Shown here: positions 36,081 to 44,969 of the stretch, one piece after another
How positions within the stretch are numbered: position 1 is the first letter of the stretch
Layout: the number at the start of each line of letters is the position of its first letter
Assembly: GCA_002816705.1 (NCBI GenBank)
Contig: MUCK01000037.1
Coordinates: 1-51,940 of the forward strand
Reading direction: 5' to 3'
From: SAR202 cluster bacterium Casp-Chloro-G4
Lineage (GTDB): Bacteria; Chloroflexota; Dehalococcoidia; Lucifugimonadales; JADFKI01
DNA: 51,940 bases
Notes under the pieces: generated by a model
Told to the model about the DNA's origin: nothing
Seen by the model: the letters and a program-made list of their open reading frames with translations, nothing else
Databases searched by the model: none
Made by a program: the position numbers and the translations under genes

Positions 36081-36872
36081 CTACGCATGGCTATAGCCGC
36101 CGTCCAGGTACAGCGTTTCACCCGTCATGTAGTTGGATGCGTCGGAGGCCAGGTATAGTGCCAGCAGACCAACCTCCCGCAACTCGCCAACGCGGCCTAA
36201 TGGAACCAGCCTTTTCGCGCGCTCCTGGGCCGCCGCGACACCCTCCGGCCCGCTGGTGACCTCATCGGGAAAGAACCCCGGTGCGATGCAATTCACGTTG
36301 ACGCCGTAAGGCGCCCACTCCAGCGCCAGCGTCTGAGTCATGCGGGCCAGACCGGCCTTAGCGACGGAGTAAACCAGCATCTCGGGACTGCCCTTTCTGG
36401 CCGCGAAGGCGCTGATGTTGATTACTTTGCCTTGCCGACGCTCAAGAAAGTGACTTCCCACGGCGCGACAGCCCTTGAAGGCTTCGGTCAGGTTGATATC
36501 CAACACGGACCGCCACTCGTCATCACTGATAGGCTCCCCGCCTGGAGAGCCGGGCAACGGCACCAGGGTCCGGCGAATGGCGTCACCAAGGTTGTTGATC
36601 AGCACGTCTACGTGGCCCCACCTGTCCAGCGCATACTCCATCGTTCGCGCCCAGTCGTCCGAACTTGTGGCGTCAGCCGTCAGCGTCTCGATGGGGTGGC
36701 CTTCCGACGCCATCTCCTCTGCCAGGGGAGTCAGGTAGCGGTCGGTCAGCGACGTGACCATGACCTTGGCGCCCGCCTCGGCCAGTACGCGGGCTATGCC
36801 CTTGCCTATGCCCCTGGCGGCTCCCGTTACGATTACGGTCTTGCCTTCTACACTGTATTCACTGGGCAACAT
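36081..36872 (-). CDS. SDR-family oxidoreductase
   Basis: A 263-residue classical short-chain dehydrogenase. The Rossmann nucleotide motif TGAARGIGKGIA is at residues 17-28, NNLGDA follows, then the active-site INISAFAARKGSPEMLVYSVAKAG with Ser, Tyr and Lys (YxxxK), and the C-terminal YMTGETLYLDGGYSHA. It uses NAD(P)H on an unknown alcohol/ketone; FabG- or sugar-dehydrogenase-like. GGAGG lies 5 nt before the ATG. No operon partner is evident. Confidence 0.9.
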   Translation of the reverse strand: MLPSEYSVEGKTVIVTGAARGIGKGIARVLAEAGAKVMVTSLTDRYLTPLAEEMASEGHPIETLTADATSSDDWARTMEYALDRWGHVDVLINNLGDAIRRTLVPLPGSPGGEPISDDEWRSVLDINLTEAFKGCRAVGSHFLERRQGKVINISAFAARKGSPEMLVYSVAKAGLARMTQTLALEWAPYGVNVNCIAPGFFPDEVTSGPEGVAAAQERAKRLVPLGRVGELREVGLLALYLASDASNYMTGETLYLDGGYSHA

Positions 36873-36994
36873 CTTATCCTCCGGTGCTAGGGATACTAAT
36901 CTGTTTCGTTTCGAACTTGTTGATCGGAATTCTGGGCCTGCTGCATGCCTGACCTTGCATCCGAATTGCGGATGGCTTCAATAAGACCGAAGGC

Positions 36995-37561
36995 CTATGG
37001 CTGGATTTTCATGCCGGCTTCCAGTTGATGGAGAAGCTCCAATTGTGGTGTCATGATATTTATGAAGGGACGGACCTGTTTAATCATTGCGATGGCCTGG
37101 TCCAGACTGTGCCCTTGGCTGAGAAAATAGGCCGCAGCCATGGTTGGCGCGCGCCCCACCCCGGCAGAGCAGTGGATGTAGACTTTGCCCCCGCCGTTGA
37201 CAGCATCTGAGATAAAAGCGATGCCTTTTTGCAGGTCTTCCATAGACGGCGGCGTGTCATCCACTGTTGGCAGATGGCAGTAGTTTTCCAAGGCCAGACC
37301 ATGCTCGGCGTCGTCGAACTCCACACGCATGTTGACAGAATAGTGTATGCCTTCTCGCTCCAGTAGCTGCTTGCCTCCCTGCCTGAACTGGGGGCCAACG
37401 TAAATCTCAGAGGTTATGCGGCTATAGCTCAGGAATGGCTTGCCGGTCAGGTACGGGATGCCCCGGGCGTAAACCCATATGGCCGTGGTGCGCGGTCCCT
37501 GCGTCCGCAGCCTTCGCATCGCTATCTTGAGGCCCTTTACGAAAAGTACGAAAGGCTTCAT
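36995..37561 (-). CDS. dual-specificity protein phosphatase family
   Basis: A 188-residue cysteine phosphatase with the P-loop [16 protein letters not shown] (CX5R) near residue 132. The general-acid loop is probably [10 protein letters not shown]. It opens with a basic N-terminal region. The start ATG overlaps the xseB stop (ATGA), so the two are translationally coupled. The substrate may be phosphotyrosine/serine, a lipid phosphate or RNA; unresolved. Confidence 0.85.
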   Translation of the reverse strand: MKPFVLFVKGLKIAMRRLRTQGPRTTAIWVYARGIPYLTGKPFLSYSRITSEIYVGPQFRQGGKQLLEREGIHYSVNMRVEFDDAEHGLALENYCHLPTVDDTPPSMEDLQKGIAFISDAVNGGGKVYIHCSAGVGRAPTMAAAYFLSQGHSLDQAIAMIKQVRPFINIMTPQLELLHQLEAGMKIQP

Positions 37562-37881
37562 TCTTCGTCGTCGGAGTCTGGGTCGTCCGAATCAGGTTCC
37601 TCATCCGCCATGAAGCGCATCTGCTCGCCGTACGCCGTCTGTATTCGGGTAATGCGCAACTCGGCGGAGGCCAGCGTTTCATTGCAGATGCGAGCCAGCT
37701 TCATGCCGTCTTCGTACAGCTTTGTGGCGTCGGTAAGCGACAGACCACCCTTTTCCAGGTTCTGCACCGTCTCGTCCAGACGAGTCAGGGCCTGCTCGAA
37801 GGTTAGCTTGCTGAAAGCGGCATCAGCCTTGTTGGATTCAGGTTTACTGGACTTAGGTTTTTTGGGTTCGGCCTTGGGCAA
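37558..37881 (-). CDS. xseB: exodeoxyribonuclease VII small subunit
   Basis: A 107-residue protein. Its core, [24 protein letters not shown] and [16 protein letters not shown], is diagnostic for XseB, flanked by a Lys/Pro/Ser-rich N terminus and an acidic C terminus ([11 protein letters not shown]). It binds XseA to form exonuclease VII, which degrades single-stranded DNA. It starts at TTG 37881 with GAGAGGAAA upstream. It is separated from xseA by a DUF4389 gene. Confidence 0.92.
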   Translation of the reverse strand: MPKAEPKKPKSSKPESNKADAAFSKLTFEQALTRLDETVQNLEKGGLSLTDATKLYEDGMKLARICNETLASAELRITRIQTAYGEQMRFMADEEPDSDDPDSDDEE

Positions 37882-37914
37882 GAAATTTCCTCTCTGGCTA
37901 TTCGATACTGCCGA

Positions 37915-38541
37915 CTACTGGCTCAAATGAAACGGCGGATACTTGTCCGTAGCCATTATAAATGCGTATGCGACGACTCGAATCCACCAACGCATTACAC
38001 CTACGACGAAGTTGAACAAATCTCTCGGGTAGCGTCCCGTAAATAAGATCGCGAACCATGCTACGGTGATGACGATGAACGCCGCAATTGTTAGAAAGAA
38101 CAGCACCATGTAATGGGGGACAGCCAGGATCCACTTGACCAAAGGGAGCCAGCGATTAAGCTGCCCCGGAACGTCTGGATAGGCCATGTCCAGGTGCACC
38201 GCCTGCTCTTCATCGGTGGAGGGGTATTCGTCTCGTAGCAGGTTCGTGTAGACCTCGACACGACTGGCAAACCTCATAAGTTCCAGGTTCCAATCGAACC
38301 ACCAGCGGGGATACTTCTGCTTGAATAGAATCATCAGAAGAGGTGGGAAAACTAGAAGGGCACCAATAGCGCTAAGGTATAGGACCCCAGCGGCTCCTGC
38401 CCATCCCGCGCCAAGTGAGATCAACACCACGCTGATCGGAATGACGGTCACTAACCTGAAGAACGTGGAGACCCGACTTAGCGGTGCTACGGGGTAATCA
38501 ACGTCGAACTGTACGGGGTACATTTCGTGCTGTAAGGTCAT
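37915..38541 (-). CDS. DUF4389 membrane protein
   Basis: An about 208-residue protein with three or four hydrophobic helices (VVLISLGAGWAGAAGVLY; residues ~70-95; MVLFFLTIAAFIVITVAWFAILF) and the DUF4389 signatures YPVAPLSRVSTFFRL, GRYPRDLFNFVVGVMRW and DKYPPFHL. GAGGAG sits just before the ATG at 38541. It lies between xseA and xseB on the same strand. The function of DUF4389 is unknown. Confidence 0.85.
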   Translation of the reverse strand: MTLQHEMYPVQFDVDYPVAPLSRVSTFFRLVTVIPISVVLISLGAGWAGAAGVLYLSAIGALLVFPPLLMILFKQKYPRWWFDWNLELMRFASRVEVYTNLLRDEYPSTDEEQAVHLDMAYPDVPGQLNRWLPLVKWILAVPHYMVLFFLTIAAFIVITVAWFAILFTGRYPRDLFNFVVGVMRWWIRVVAYAFIMATDKYPPFHLSQ

Positions 38542-38629
38542 AGCCACTCCTCATTTTCCAAACAGAATTTAGATCGGCCCTAGTCTAGCACAGGGCGAAG
38601 ATAGCTAATTTCTGCATTCGCAATGCGCT

Positions 38630-39820
38630 TTACCCGTCTCGGACTCCGGTCACCTCTGCATCCAAGAGGCCCTGCCCCAACGTGATGCCCAGGGAATCAC
38701 CTGCTTTAACTTGCGATGCATCGGTGAGTACAGCGCCATCCTCGGCTTTCTGAACTATGGCGTAGCCCCGCCTTAGCGTGTCCTTAGGGCTCAGCGTCTC
38801 CAGGCGCAAACGCAGACCGCCCAGGCGTTCCGAGTTCAGACTCACGGCGTGGTGAAGATGCGTGGCGACGTTCCTCAGCAGGTCGTCCACCCGAATGCGA
38901 AGCGTATCCAGGTCGGGCAGGGCGCGCTGGAGCCGCGATTCCAGTTGTCTCGTAGCTTCGCCCTTGGCTGTTAGTTGCCCGTCGATAAATGAGTTCAAAG
39001 TCTGCGCAGCCCCCAATATGCCCGCCATCAGCTCCCGGCGAGCAGGCACAGCCATCTCGGCGGCTGCGGAGGGCGTCGGGGCTCTGCGGTCGGCCACCAG
39101 GTCGGCGATGGTGTAGTCCGTCTCATGTCCCACCGCGCTTATGACAGGAACTCTGCTTGCGTAGATGGCCCTGGCTACGGCCTCCTCGTTGAAGGCCCAC
39201 AGGTCCTCCAGCGACCCCCCGCCTCTGGCCAAGATGATCATGTCCACGTCTGGTTCGGCGTTGGCGGCTGATATGGCCTCTACTATGGCGAGCGCGGCCC
39301 CGTCGCCCTGAACAGGAGACGGCGCTAACGCCAACTCCACCAGCGGGTAGCGTCTGTTGATCACCGTTTGTATGTCGTGCCAGACCGCGCCGGTAGGGGA
39401 TGTCACCACGGCAATACGCTGTGGAAACACAGGAAGCTCCCGCTTTCGCGACGGCTCGAACAGGCCCTCTGTTTCAAGCTTATGGTGCAACTGCTCTAGC
39501 TTTAGCTGTAGCTCGCCCACACCCTCCGGCTGCACTATATCGACGATGAGCTGAAGGTCGCCGCGCGGTTCATACATGGATACCCTGCCGTGAACTATGA
39601 CGGCGGCGCCATTATCTAGGTGCTCCGCGCCACGGGAGCCACGAAACGCGACACACCGCAGCGTAGCCTTGGCGTCACGCAGGGTAAAGTACGAATGCCC
39701 GGAGCCAGGTCGCGCCAGGTTGGAGACTTCGCCGCTGACCCAGGCGTCCTGCAACAGCGTGTCCCTTTCCAGTGTGTCCTTTATGTAAGACGAGACCTCG
39801 CCAACGGTGTAAACGGGCAT
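38630..39820 (-). CDS. xseA: exodeoxyribonuclease VII large subunit
   Basis: A 396-residue XseA. N-terminal OB fold: PVYTVGEVSSYIKDTLERD, GEVSNLARPGSGHSYFTLRD and GRVSMYEPRGDLQLIVD. Catalytic domain: IAVVTSPTGAVWHDIQTV, ILARGGGSLEDLWAFNEE, SAVGHETDYTIADLVADRRAPTPSAAAE (the conserved Asp/Arg region), and the C-terminal GYAIVQ. I use the ATG at 39820 (AGGA upstream, family-typical MPVYTV start) rather than the longer frame to 39922. It is the first gene of xseA-DUF4389-xseB-phosphatase. Confidence 0.93.
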   Translation of the reverse strand: MPVYTVGEVSSYIKDTLERDTLLQDAWVSGEVSNLARPGSGHSYFTLRDAKATLRCVAFRGSRGAEHLDNGAAVIVHGRVSMYEPRGDLQLIVDIVQPEGVGELQLKLEQLHHKLETEGLFEPSRKRELPVFPQRIAVVTSPTGAVWHDIQTVINRRYPLVELALAPSPVQGDGAALAIVEAISAANAEPDVDMIILARGGGSLEDLWAFNEEAVARAIYASRVPVISAVGHETDYTIADLVADRRAPTPSAAAEMAVPARRELMAGILGAAQTLNSFIDGQLTAKGEATRQLESRLQRALPDLDTLRIRVDDLLRNVATHLHHAVSLNSERLGGLRLRLETLSPKDTLRRGYAIVQKAEDGAVLTDASQVKAGDSLGITLGQGLLDAEVTGVRDG

Positions 39821-39994
39821 TCGATTTCCTGTATTTTCATCGCAACTTTTTGACGGTCTGCATATGATACACCGGCAAGGTGTTAGTGCCGAATCCGTTG
39901 CACAGGATGGGCTGACCTGCAAAACTTGCCATACTTCGGGCCTTGGGGCCGAGCCCTAAACAGGGACAGGACGATCAATTAACAGGAACTTACG

Positions 39995-41272
39995 TTGATT
40001 AAGAAAACGCCTTACTACGGCTGGTGGATTGTAGGCGCTGCCGTACTCAGCCAGTTCGCCTTCATGACGGCTGGTCAGGCCACGGTGGGCGTATTTTTAC
40101 GGCCAGTAACTGACGATCTGGGCTGGCAGGTTTGGCAGTTCACGCTGGGGTCGTCCCTGGCCGTCGGTGCTGGAGCGATATCAGGAATCTTCGCCGGCAA
40201 TGTCGTAGATAAGCGCGGGCCGCGTCCGCTTCTGATTACGGGGGCCGCAGTCAGCGCGATCTGTTTTTACCTGCTGAGCATCCAGTCCACGTACTGGATA
40301 TTTCTAAGCCTTTACGTTCTATCGGGCCTCCTAGGCTGGACACTGTACGGCCCGCTGGTCATAAACGCGACGTTGAACAAGTGGTTCATACGCAGACGAG
40401 GCTGGGCCCTGGCCATTGGCTCTGCAGGCATCTCGTTGGGCGGATTGATTGCACCGGTCTCCATGACCGCAATTGTGGACGGCTTCGGGTGGAGGACGGG
40501 CTACGCTGCGCTGGCCGCGTTTTGCATCATTATCGTTGTACCCATCGCCTTTATCATGAGACGAACTCCTGAGGACATGGGGCTTCTCCCCGACGGTGAT
40601 GCAGGGCCGGACGACAGCGTAGACGAACAGGCCCAAGTCGACCGACATCGGCAAGCGGAAACGCCATCGCTCACGCGGCATCAGGCAGTGCGCACCAGTA
40701 GCTTCTGGCTGCTGGTCGTGGGATTTGGCGTGATCCAGATGTCGCTTATGTCCGTGCTGATCCACGCCATCCCCTTCGCCACCGACGCCGGATTCACCAG
40801 GAGCTTGGCGGCGCTAGGGCTTGCAGTGAACGGACTGGGGAACCTATCGTCCAAGGTCGTATGGGGCTACGGTTTGCAGAGGGTACCGGCCAAGAGACTG
40901 GTATTAGTTGCGAACGCCGCCTCATGCACTGGTGTAGCGACAATGCTCGTCGCCGCGCAAGCGGGAAGTCTCCCGCTTCTTCTGCTGGGTTTCTTCTTCT
41001 ACGGCTTCGGCTTTGGCGGAACGATTCCGCTTAGCGAATTCATCTGGGCTAGGTACTTTGGACGCGCAAACATTGGCGCCATTAGAGGGATTAGCTACCC
41101 GGCCACGGTAATCGGGGCAGCGGCAGGCCCGGTTTTGGTGGGGTTGTGGTTCGACTTCGCCCAGAATTACCAGCCGGCATTTCTGGCTATCATCGTCAGC
41201 TACATCACCGGCGCGACCCTGGTGGCCATCTCCCGCGAGCCTTTTTTGAAAAGTCGGGCGGCAGTTAATTAG
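39995..41272 (+). CDS. MFS transporter
   Basis: A 425-residue, 12-helix major facilitator. The N-terminal YYGWWIVGAAVLSQFAF and the first cytoplasmic loop GNVVDKRGPRPLL are typical of the OxlT/monocarboxylate branch; RRRGWALAIGSAGISLGGLIAP is also seen. A ~50-residue hydrophilic central loop separates the halves. It starts at TTG (AGGAA upstream). Substrate probably a carboxylate (inference). It is divergent from xseA. Confidence 0.88.
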   Translation: MIKKTPYYGWWIVGAAVLSQFAFMTAGQATVGVFLRPVTDDLGWQVWQFTLGSSLAVGAGAISGIFAGNVVDKRGPRPLLITGAAVSAICFYLLSIQSTYWIFLSLYVLSGLLGWTLYGPLVINATLNKWFIRRRGWALAIGSAGISLGGLIAPVSMTAIVDGFGWRTGYAALAAFCIIIVVPIAFIMRRTPEDMGLLPDGDAGPDDSVDEQAQVDRHRQAETPSLTRHQAVRTSSFWLLVVGFGVIQMSLMSVLIHAIPFATDAGFTRSLAALGLAVNGLGNLSSKVVWGYGLQRVPAKRLVLVANAASCTGVATMLVAAQAGSLPLLLLGFFFYGFGFGGTIPLSEFIWARYFGRANIGAIRGISYPATVIGAAAGPVLVGLWFDFAQNYQPAFLAIIVSYITGATLVAISREPFLKSRAAVN

Positions 41273-41385
41273 CGGACAAGAGGCTTGGCAGAAGGGCAGG
41301 GAGGCATCCCATGGCATATGCGTGCGCCGTTCAAGATCAGGTCGCCGACGCTGAGCCCGAACGGCAGTCAACCGCTAAACGAGAT

Positions 41386-41949
41386 TTAGATTCGCGAGAG
41401 GTACTGACCGGTCCGAGTGTCGACCTTTACCTTTTCGCCGGCGTTGACGAAAAGCGGCACGTTCAGCACATGGCCGGTCTCCAGCGTGGCTGGCTTGGTC
41501 CCGCCCTGCGCGGTGTCGCCGCGCACACCAGGCACCGTTTCTGACACCGCAAGGTCAACCGTGATAGGCAGTTCGATGGCAACGGGTTTCCCCTGGTAAA
41601 GAACCAGTTCCACTTCGATCTGCTCCACCAGGAACGGCAAGGAATCGGTAATTTGGTCGCTGGCCAGCGGAAACTGATCGTAGCTCGTCGTATCCATGAA
41701 GTAATACAGGGCGTCGTCCTGGTAGATGTACTGGGCGGTATGCCGCTCCACATCGGCCAGCGTGAAATCAACGTCGTAGCCGGAGAAGGTGCGCTCTACC
41801 AACCGTCCTGTGGTCAGCTCACGGAACTTGATTCGCATAACAGGGGCACGCTGCTGCTTTTTCTGCTGCTCGTACTCCACCACCACAAAAGGCCGGTCAT
41901 CCAGTTTAATGGCCATGCCCTTTCGCAGATTCCCGTAATTGACCGTCAT
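41386..41949 (-). CDS. efp: elongation factor P
   Basis: A 187-residue EF-P with its three beta domains (KGMAIKLDDRPFVVVEYE; SGYDVDFTLADVERHTAQYIY; ITVDLAVSETVPGVRGDTAQ; the terminal VDTRTGQYLSRI). EF-P rescues ribosomes at proline runs. The domain I loop that normally presents a modified Lys (PGKG) or Arg reads KKQQRAP here, so the canonical modification residue appears to be Gln. It is the last gene of aroQ-pepP-efp, 21 nt behind pepP. Confidence 0.93.
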   Translation of the reverse strand: MTVNYGNLRKGMAIKLDDRPFVVVEYEQQKKQQRAPVMRIKFRELTTGRLVERTFSGYDVDFTLADVERHTAQYIYQDDALYYFMDTTSYDQFPLASDQITDSLPFLVEQIEVELVLYQGKPVAIELPITVDLAVSETVPGVRGDTAQGGTKPATLETGHVLNVPLFVNAGEKVKVDTRTGQYLSRI

Positions 41950-41970
41950 GTGCGCCCTCCGCCCTAAATC

Positions 41971-43053
41971 CTAGAACTTCAATTTGTGTGCCTTGCTGAT
42001 AACCCGGGCCCGCCCGTTCTCCATTACGACTATGTCCTCAATGCGGACCCCGCCCCAACCTGACAGGTAAATCCCTGGCTCTATGGTAAATACCATGCCA
42101 TCTGCTAGAACATCGTCCGCCCTGGGACCAACCCTCGGGAATTCGTGTACTGCAAGGCCAACGCCGTGACCGAGGCTGTGTCCGAAGTCGTCGCCATAAC
42201 CGGCCTTTACGATGATGTCCCTTGAGATCGCATCGCACTGCTCGCCGGTCATTCCCGCCTCCACCTTTTCCTCGGCCTCTACCTGCGCATGGAGGACGAT
42301 ATCATAAATCTCCCTAAACTTCCCGTCGGGCGTTCCAACGTAGACCGTGCGGGTAAGGTCGCTGCAGTAGCCATGGTACTTCGCACCCATATCGATAACG
42401 ATGGCATCGCCGTCTTTGATCACCGTTTCGTCGGCCCTGTGGTGAGGCAGAGCTCCATTAGGCCCCGCGCCGACGATTGTGTCGAAGGAGATCATTTCGG
42501 CGCCGCGTTCGCGCATAGCCTTCTCCAGCTCCCACGCTACCGCTTCCTCGGTCATACCGGGCACTATGCCAGGGCTTACCTGGTCAATAGCCTCATCAGC
42601 AATCTCAACAGCCCTTGTGAGAAGCCTTAGCTCCTCGGCATCCTTGAAGGTCCGGAGCCGCTCTATTACCCCCGTTACACCCACAAGCTCCGGCCTGTTA
42701 GTTTTCTCTCCATCGGCCGCGACCTTGGTGAAGGCCTCGTGTAGCGCGACGGTCATTTCGGTGCTCTCGAATCCGACCTTCTTCACTCCTTGCGCTGACG
42801 TCCATTCTGAGAACCAGCCCAGCCCGGAGGCCGTTCGTTGTACTCGAAAGTCGGGTGACTGCTGCCCGGCCTGCTCCACATAACGAAAGTCCGTGGCCAG
42901 AACAGCATCGTCCTTCGAAATCATCAGGTAACCAGCCGACCCTGTGAATCCGGACATGTAGCGCCGGTTATCGGGCGACGATATTAGCATCGCGTCCAGG
43001 CCTTCTTCCTGAAGTTTCTCACGTAGCTTTTCGAGTTTTAGGTTGCTGCTCAT
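41971..43053 (-). CDS. M24 family aminopeptidase (Xaa-Pro dipeptidase-like)
   Basis: A 360-residue two-domain creatinase/prolidase-family metallopeptidase. An N-terminal creatinase domain (LISSPDNRRYMSGFTGSAGYL) is followed by the M24 pita-bread domain with metal ligands in VIDMGAKYHGYCSDLTRT (two Asp), FGHSLGHGVGLAVHEFPRVG (His), FTIEPGIYL (Glu) and the final Glu in IEDIVVM. Releases N-terminal residues before proline. The pepP-efp pairing is common and fits a shared theme of proline handling. Confidence 0.92.
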   Translation of the reverse strand: MSSNLKLEKLREKLQEEGLDAMLISSPDNRRYMSGFTGSAGYLMISKDDAVLATDFRYVEQAGQQSPDFRVQRTASGLGWFSEWTSAQGVKKVGFESTEMTVALHEAFTKVAADGEKTNRPELVGVTGVIERLRTFKDAEELRLLTRAVEIADEAIDQVSPGIVPGMTEEAVAWELEKAMRERGAEMISFDTIVGAGPNGALPHHRADETVIKDGDAIVIDMGAKYHGYCSDLTRTVYVGTPDGKFREIYDIVLHAQVEAEEKVEAGMTGEQCDAISRDIIVKAGYGDDFGHSLGHGVGLAVHEFPRVGPRADDVLADGMVFTIEPGIYLSGWGGVRIEDIVVMENGRARVISKAHKLKF

Positions 43054-43091
43054 ACTATTCCTCTTTTTGTGTATTCGCCCTAACGGTTTGG

Positions 43092-43529
43092 TTAGCTCCG
43101 CTTCAGATGTGAGGCCAGGTACTCAAGAGCGAATACGTAGCCTTGCCAACCAAGCCCTGCTATCTGACCAATGGCAATGTCCGCGATCACCGAGTGGTGG
43201 CGGAACTCCTCTCGAGCGTGGATATTCGACAAGTGGATTTCGACAACGGGAAGCCTGGAGTCGGTTAGCGCGTCCCGCATTGATATGCCGTAATGAGTTA
43301 AGGCCCCGGCGTTAATGATAATACCTTCGGCGTCCTGGGCAGCTTCCTGCAGGTAGTCGACAATTGCGCCCTCATGGTTGGACTGGAAAAACTCCACGTC
43401 CACAGCCAGGTCGCGGGCTTTGTCGCTAACCAGGTCCTCGATGTCGGCCAAAGTCTTTACGCCATAGTAGGAGGCTTCCCTCTTACCAAGCATGTTGAGA
43501 TTTGGCCCATTAACAACCAAGATTTTCAT
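43092..43529 (-). CDS. aroQ: 3-dehydroquinate dehydratase, type II
   Basis: A 145-residue class II dehydroquinase for the third step of the shikimate pathway. NGPNLNMLGKREASYYG (catalytic Tyr), EFFQSNHEGAIVDYLQEA (His/Glu), INAGALTHYGISMRDAL and HLSNIHAREEFRHHS are all conserved, and the length is typical. It is the first gene of the aroQ-pepP-efp operon (38 nt before pepP). Confidence 0.95.
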   Translation of the reverse strand: MKILVVNGPNLNMLGKREASYYGVKTLADIEDLVSDKARDLAVDVEFFQSNHEGAIVDYLQEAAQDAEGIIINAGALTHYGISMRDALTDSRLPVVEIHLSNIHAREEFRHHSVIADIAIGQIAGLGWQGYVFALEYLASHLKRS

Positions 43530-43708
43530 GATTTTTTATATCCAGCTTTTCTCGCGGACCCGGCTCCGGCCACTGCCGAAACGCAAGCCTTCCTCGATAC
43601 ACACGGATCTTCAGGTCGAGTTAGGCCAATTCCTTTGTATCGTCCCATACCCAAGGCTATTGTAATACGAAAGTAAGCGGGCGGGGAACCAATGGAGAGG
43701 TGGAAAAA

Positions 43709-43789
43709 TTACTGGATGAACTGGTTCAGGCCCAGCAGAACCAGAAAAGTAATGAGACTTGCGGCGACGATTATGGAGAATTTTCTCAT
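43709..43789 (-). CDS. candidate 26-residue membrane peptide
   Basis: A tiny frame from ATG 43789 to TAA 43709. It encodes a Met-Arg-Lys start, a single hydrophobic helix (IIVAASLITFLVLLG) and a short polar end (LNQFIQ). A GGGG lies ~6 nt upstream, a weak ribosome site. It lies between xerC/D and aroQ in a 326-nt gap that otherwise shows nothing. The composition is peptide-like, but no homology can be judged. Confidence 0.4.
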   Translation of the reverse strand: MRKFSIIVAASLITFLVLLGLNQFIQ

Positions 43790-43855
43790 GGATACCCCGG
43801 ACGGAAAGTGGGCCGTTAGTTGTCGATAACTAGAGTAAACGCTGTGGGGATATAG

Positions 43856-44812
43856 CTAATCTTCGGGGTCCTCGGCAGGCTTATCTTGCTGATTAGTAAG
43901 CCCAGAGGCTTGAGAGCGTGGGTGGGCAGTAAGGTAAACCCTTCTCGCCTCGTTCTGCGTGACGTGGGTGTAGATTTGCGTCGTAGCAGGGCTGGAGTGG
44001 CCCATAAGGTCCTGCACCACACGCAGGTCTGCGCCTCCTTCCAGCAAATGCGTCGCAAAGGAGTGCCGCAACGTATGGGTATGCACCCCGTCTGGCAGCC
44101 CCGCCTTGATGCTGTAGCGGCGGACCTTCTCCTGAATGCTTCGTTGGCTCAGGCGGCCTCCAAACCGGTTCAGAAACAGTATGACCTTGCTTTTGTCGCT
44201 GACCAGGTGGGGCCTGGCCTCCCTGAGGTAGCGCGCCATGGACAACCTGGCCGTCTCGCCAATCAGGACGATACGCTGCTTGGAGCCCTTGCCCGTGACG
44301 CGTATCTCTCGGGTTGGCAAATTCATATTCGTGACATCCAGGCCACTTGCCTCGCTGACACGCAGTCCTGCGCCGTAGATAACCTCAAGCAACGCTCTGT
44401 CCCGTATTCCCACCAACGTAGTCGGATCAGGGGCTTCCATTAGCTTCTCGGCGTTCTCTTGCGAGAGAAACCGGGGCAAACGCTTTTCGCTCCGCATGGT
44501 GCCCCTTCGCGGAAGTGGGTCGCCTTCGAGGATTCCTTTGCGTGTAAGCCAAGCCAGGAACGTGCGTAGCGTGCTGGTTTTTCGGACGATGCTTGGTCGG
44601 GCGTATCCAAGTTCGGTCAGCCAGGCCAGGTATCCGCGCAAAGCGAACTTATCCAGGCCTCTCAGCTCAGAAATGCCCCTCAAGCGCATGAATTCGTACA
44701 GCGGCTGAATGTCCGTCGAGTAGTTGCGAATAGTCAGGTCCGCCAGATCCTTCTCGGCCTTAAGGTGCCTCTGAAAATCTTGCAACAGTGAATTCCACGC
44801 CATCTCATCCAT
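43856..44812 (-). CDS. tyrosine recombinase XerC/XerD
   Basis: A 318-residue tyrosine recombinase. An N-terminal SAM-like DNA-binding domain (FQRHLKAEKDLADLTIRNYSTDI) precedes the catalytic domain with Arg in YGAGLRVSEASGL, Lys in TGKGSKQR, HTLRHSFATHLLEGGADLR (HxxR), MGHSSPATTQIYTHV (His and nucleophile Tyr). Resolves chromosome dimers at dif or serves integration; length and motifs fit XerC/D. No dif site or attachment repeats are seen nearby. C-terminal ~25 residues are polar and non-conserved. Confidence 0.9.
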   Translation of the reverse strand: MDEMAWNSLLQDFQRHLKAEKDLADLTIRNYSTDIQPLYEFMRLRGISELRGLDKFALRGYLAWLTELGYARPSIVRKTSTLRTFLAWLTRKGILEGDPLPRRGTMRSEKRLPRFLSQENAEKLMEAPDPTTLVGIRDRALLEVIYGAGLRVSEASGLDVTNMNLPTREIRVTGKGSKQRIVLIGETARLSMARYLREARPHLVSDKSKVILFLNRFGGRLSQRSIQEKVRRYSIKAGLPDGVHTHTLRHSFATHLLEGGADLRVVQDLMGHSSPATTQIYTHVTQNEARRVYLTAHPRSQASGLTNQQDKPAEDPED

Positions 44813-44969
44813 ACCGTCAGGCTAGCCTCACGGAACCCGACCCCGCAAGGAGCCTAGAGTATCGAGATGGGCGAATCCCGACCAATCTCACGGGCCCGTT
44901 CCAGCGTAAATACCTTGGGTGGTATGGTGAGTATGCTTCACAAGATCTTAACAGTTATCTGGTACGATT

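Noticed and set aside
43530-43855. dif or att site beside the tyrosine recombinase
   Set aside because: No 28-bp imperfect palindrome with a 6-nt centre and no direct repeats; adjacent genes look like ordinary chromosome.
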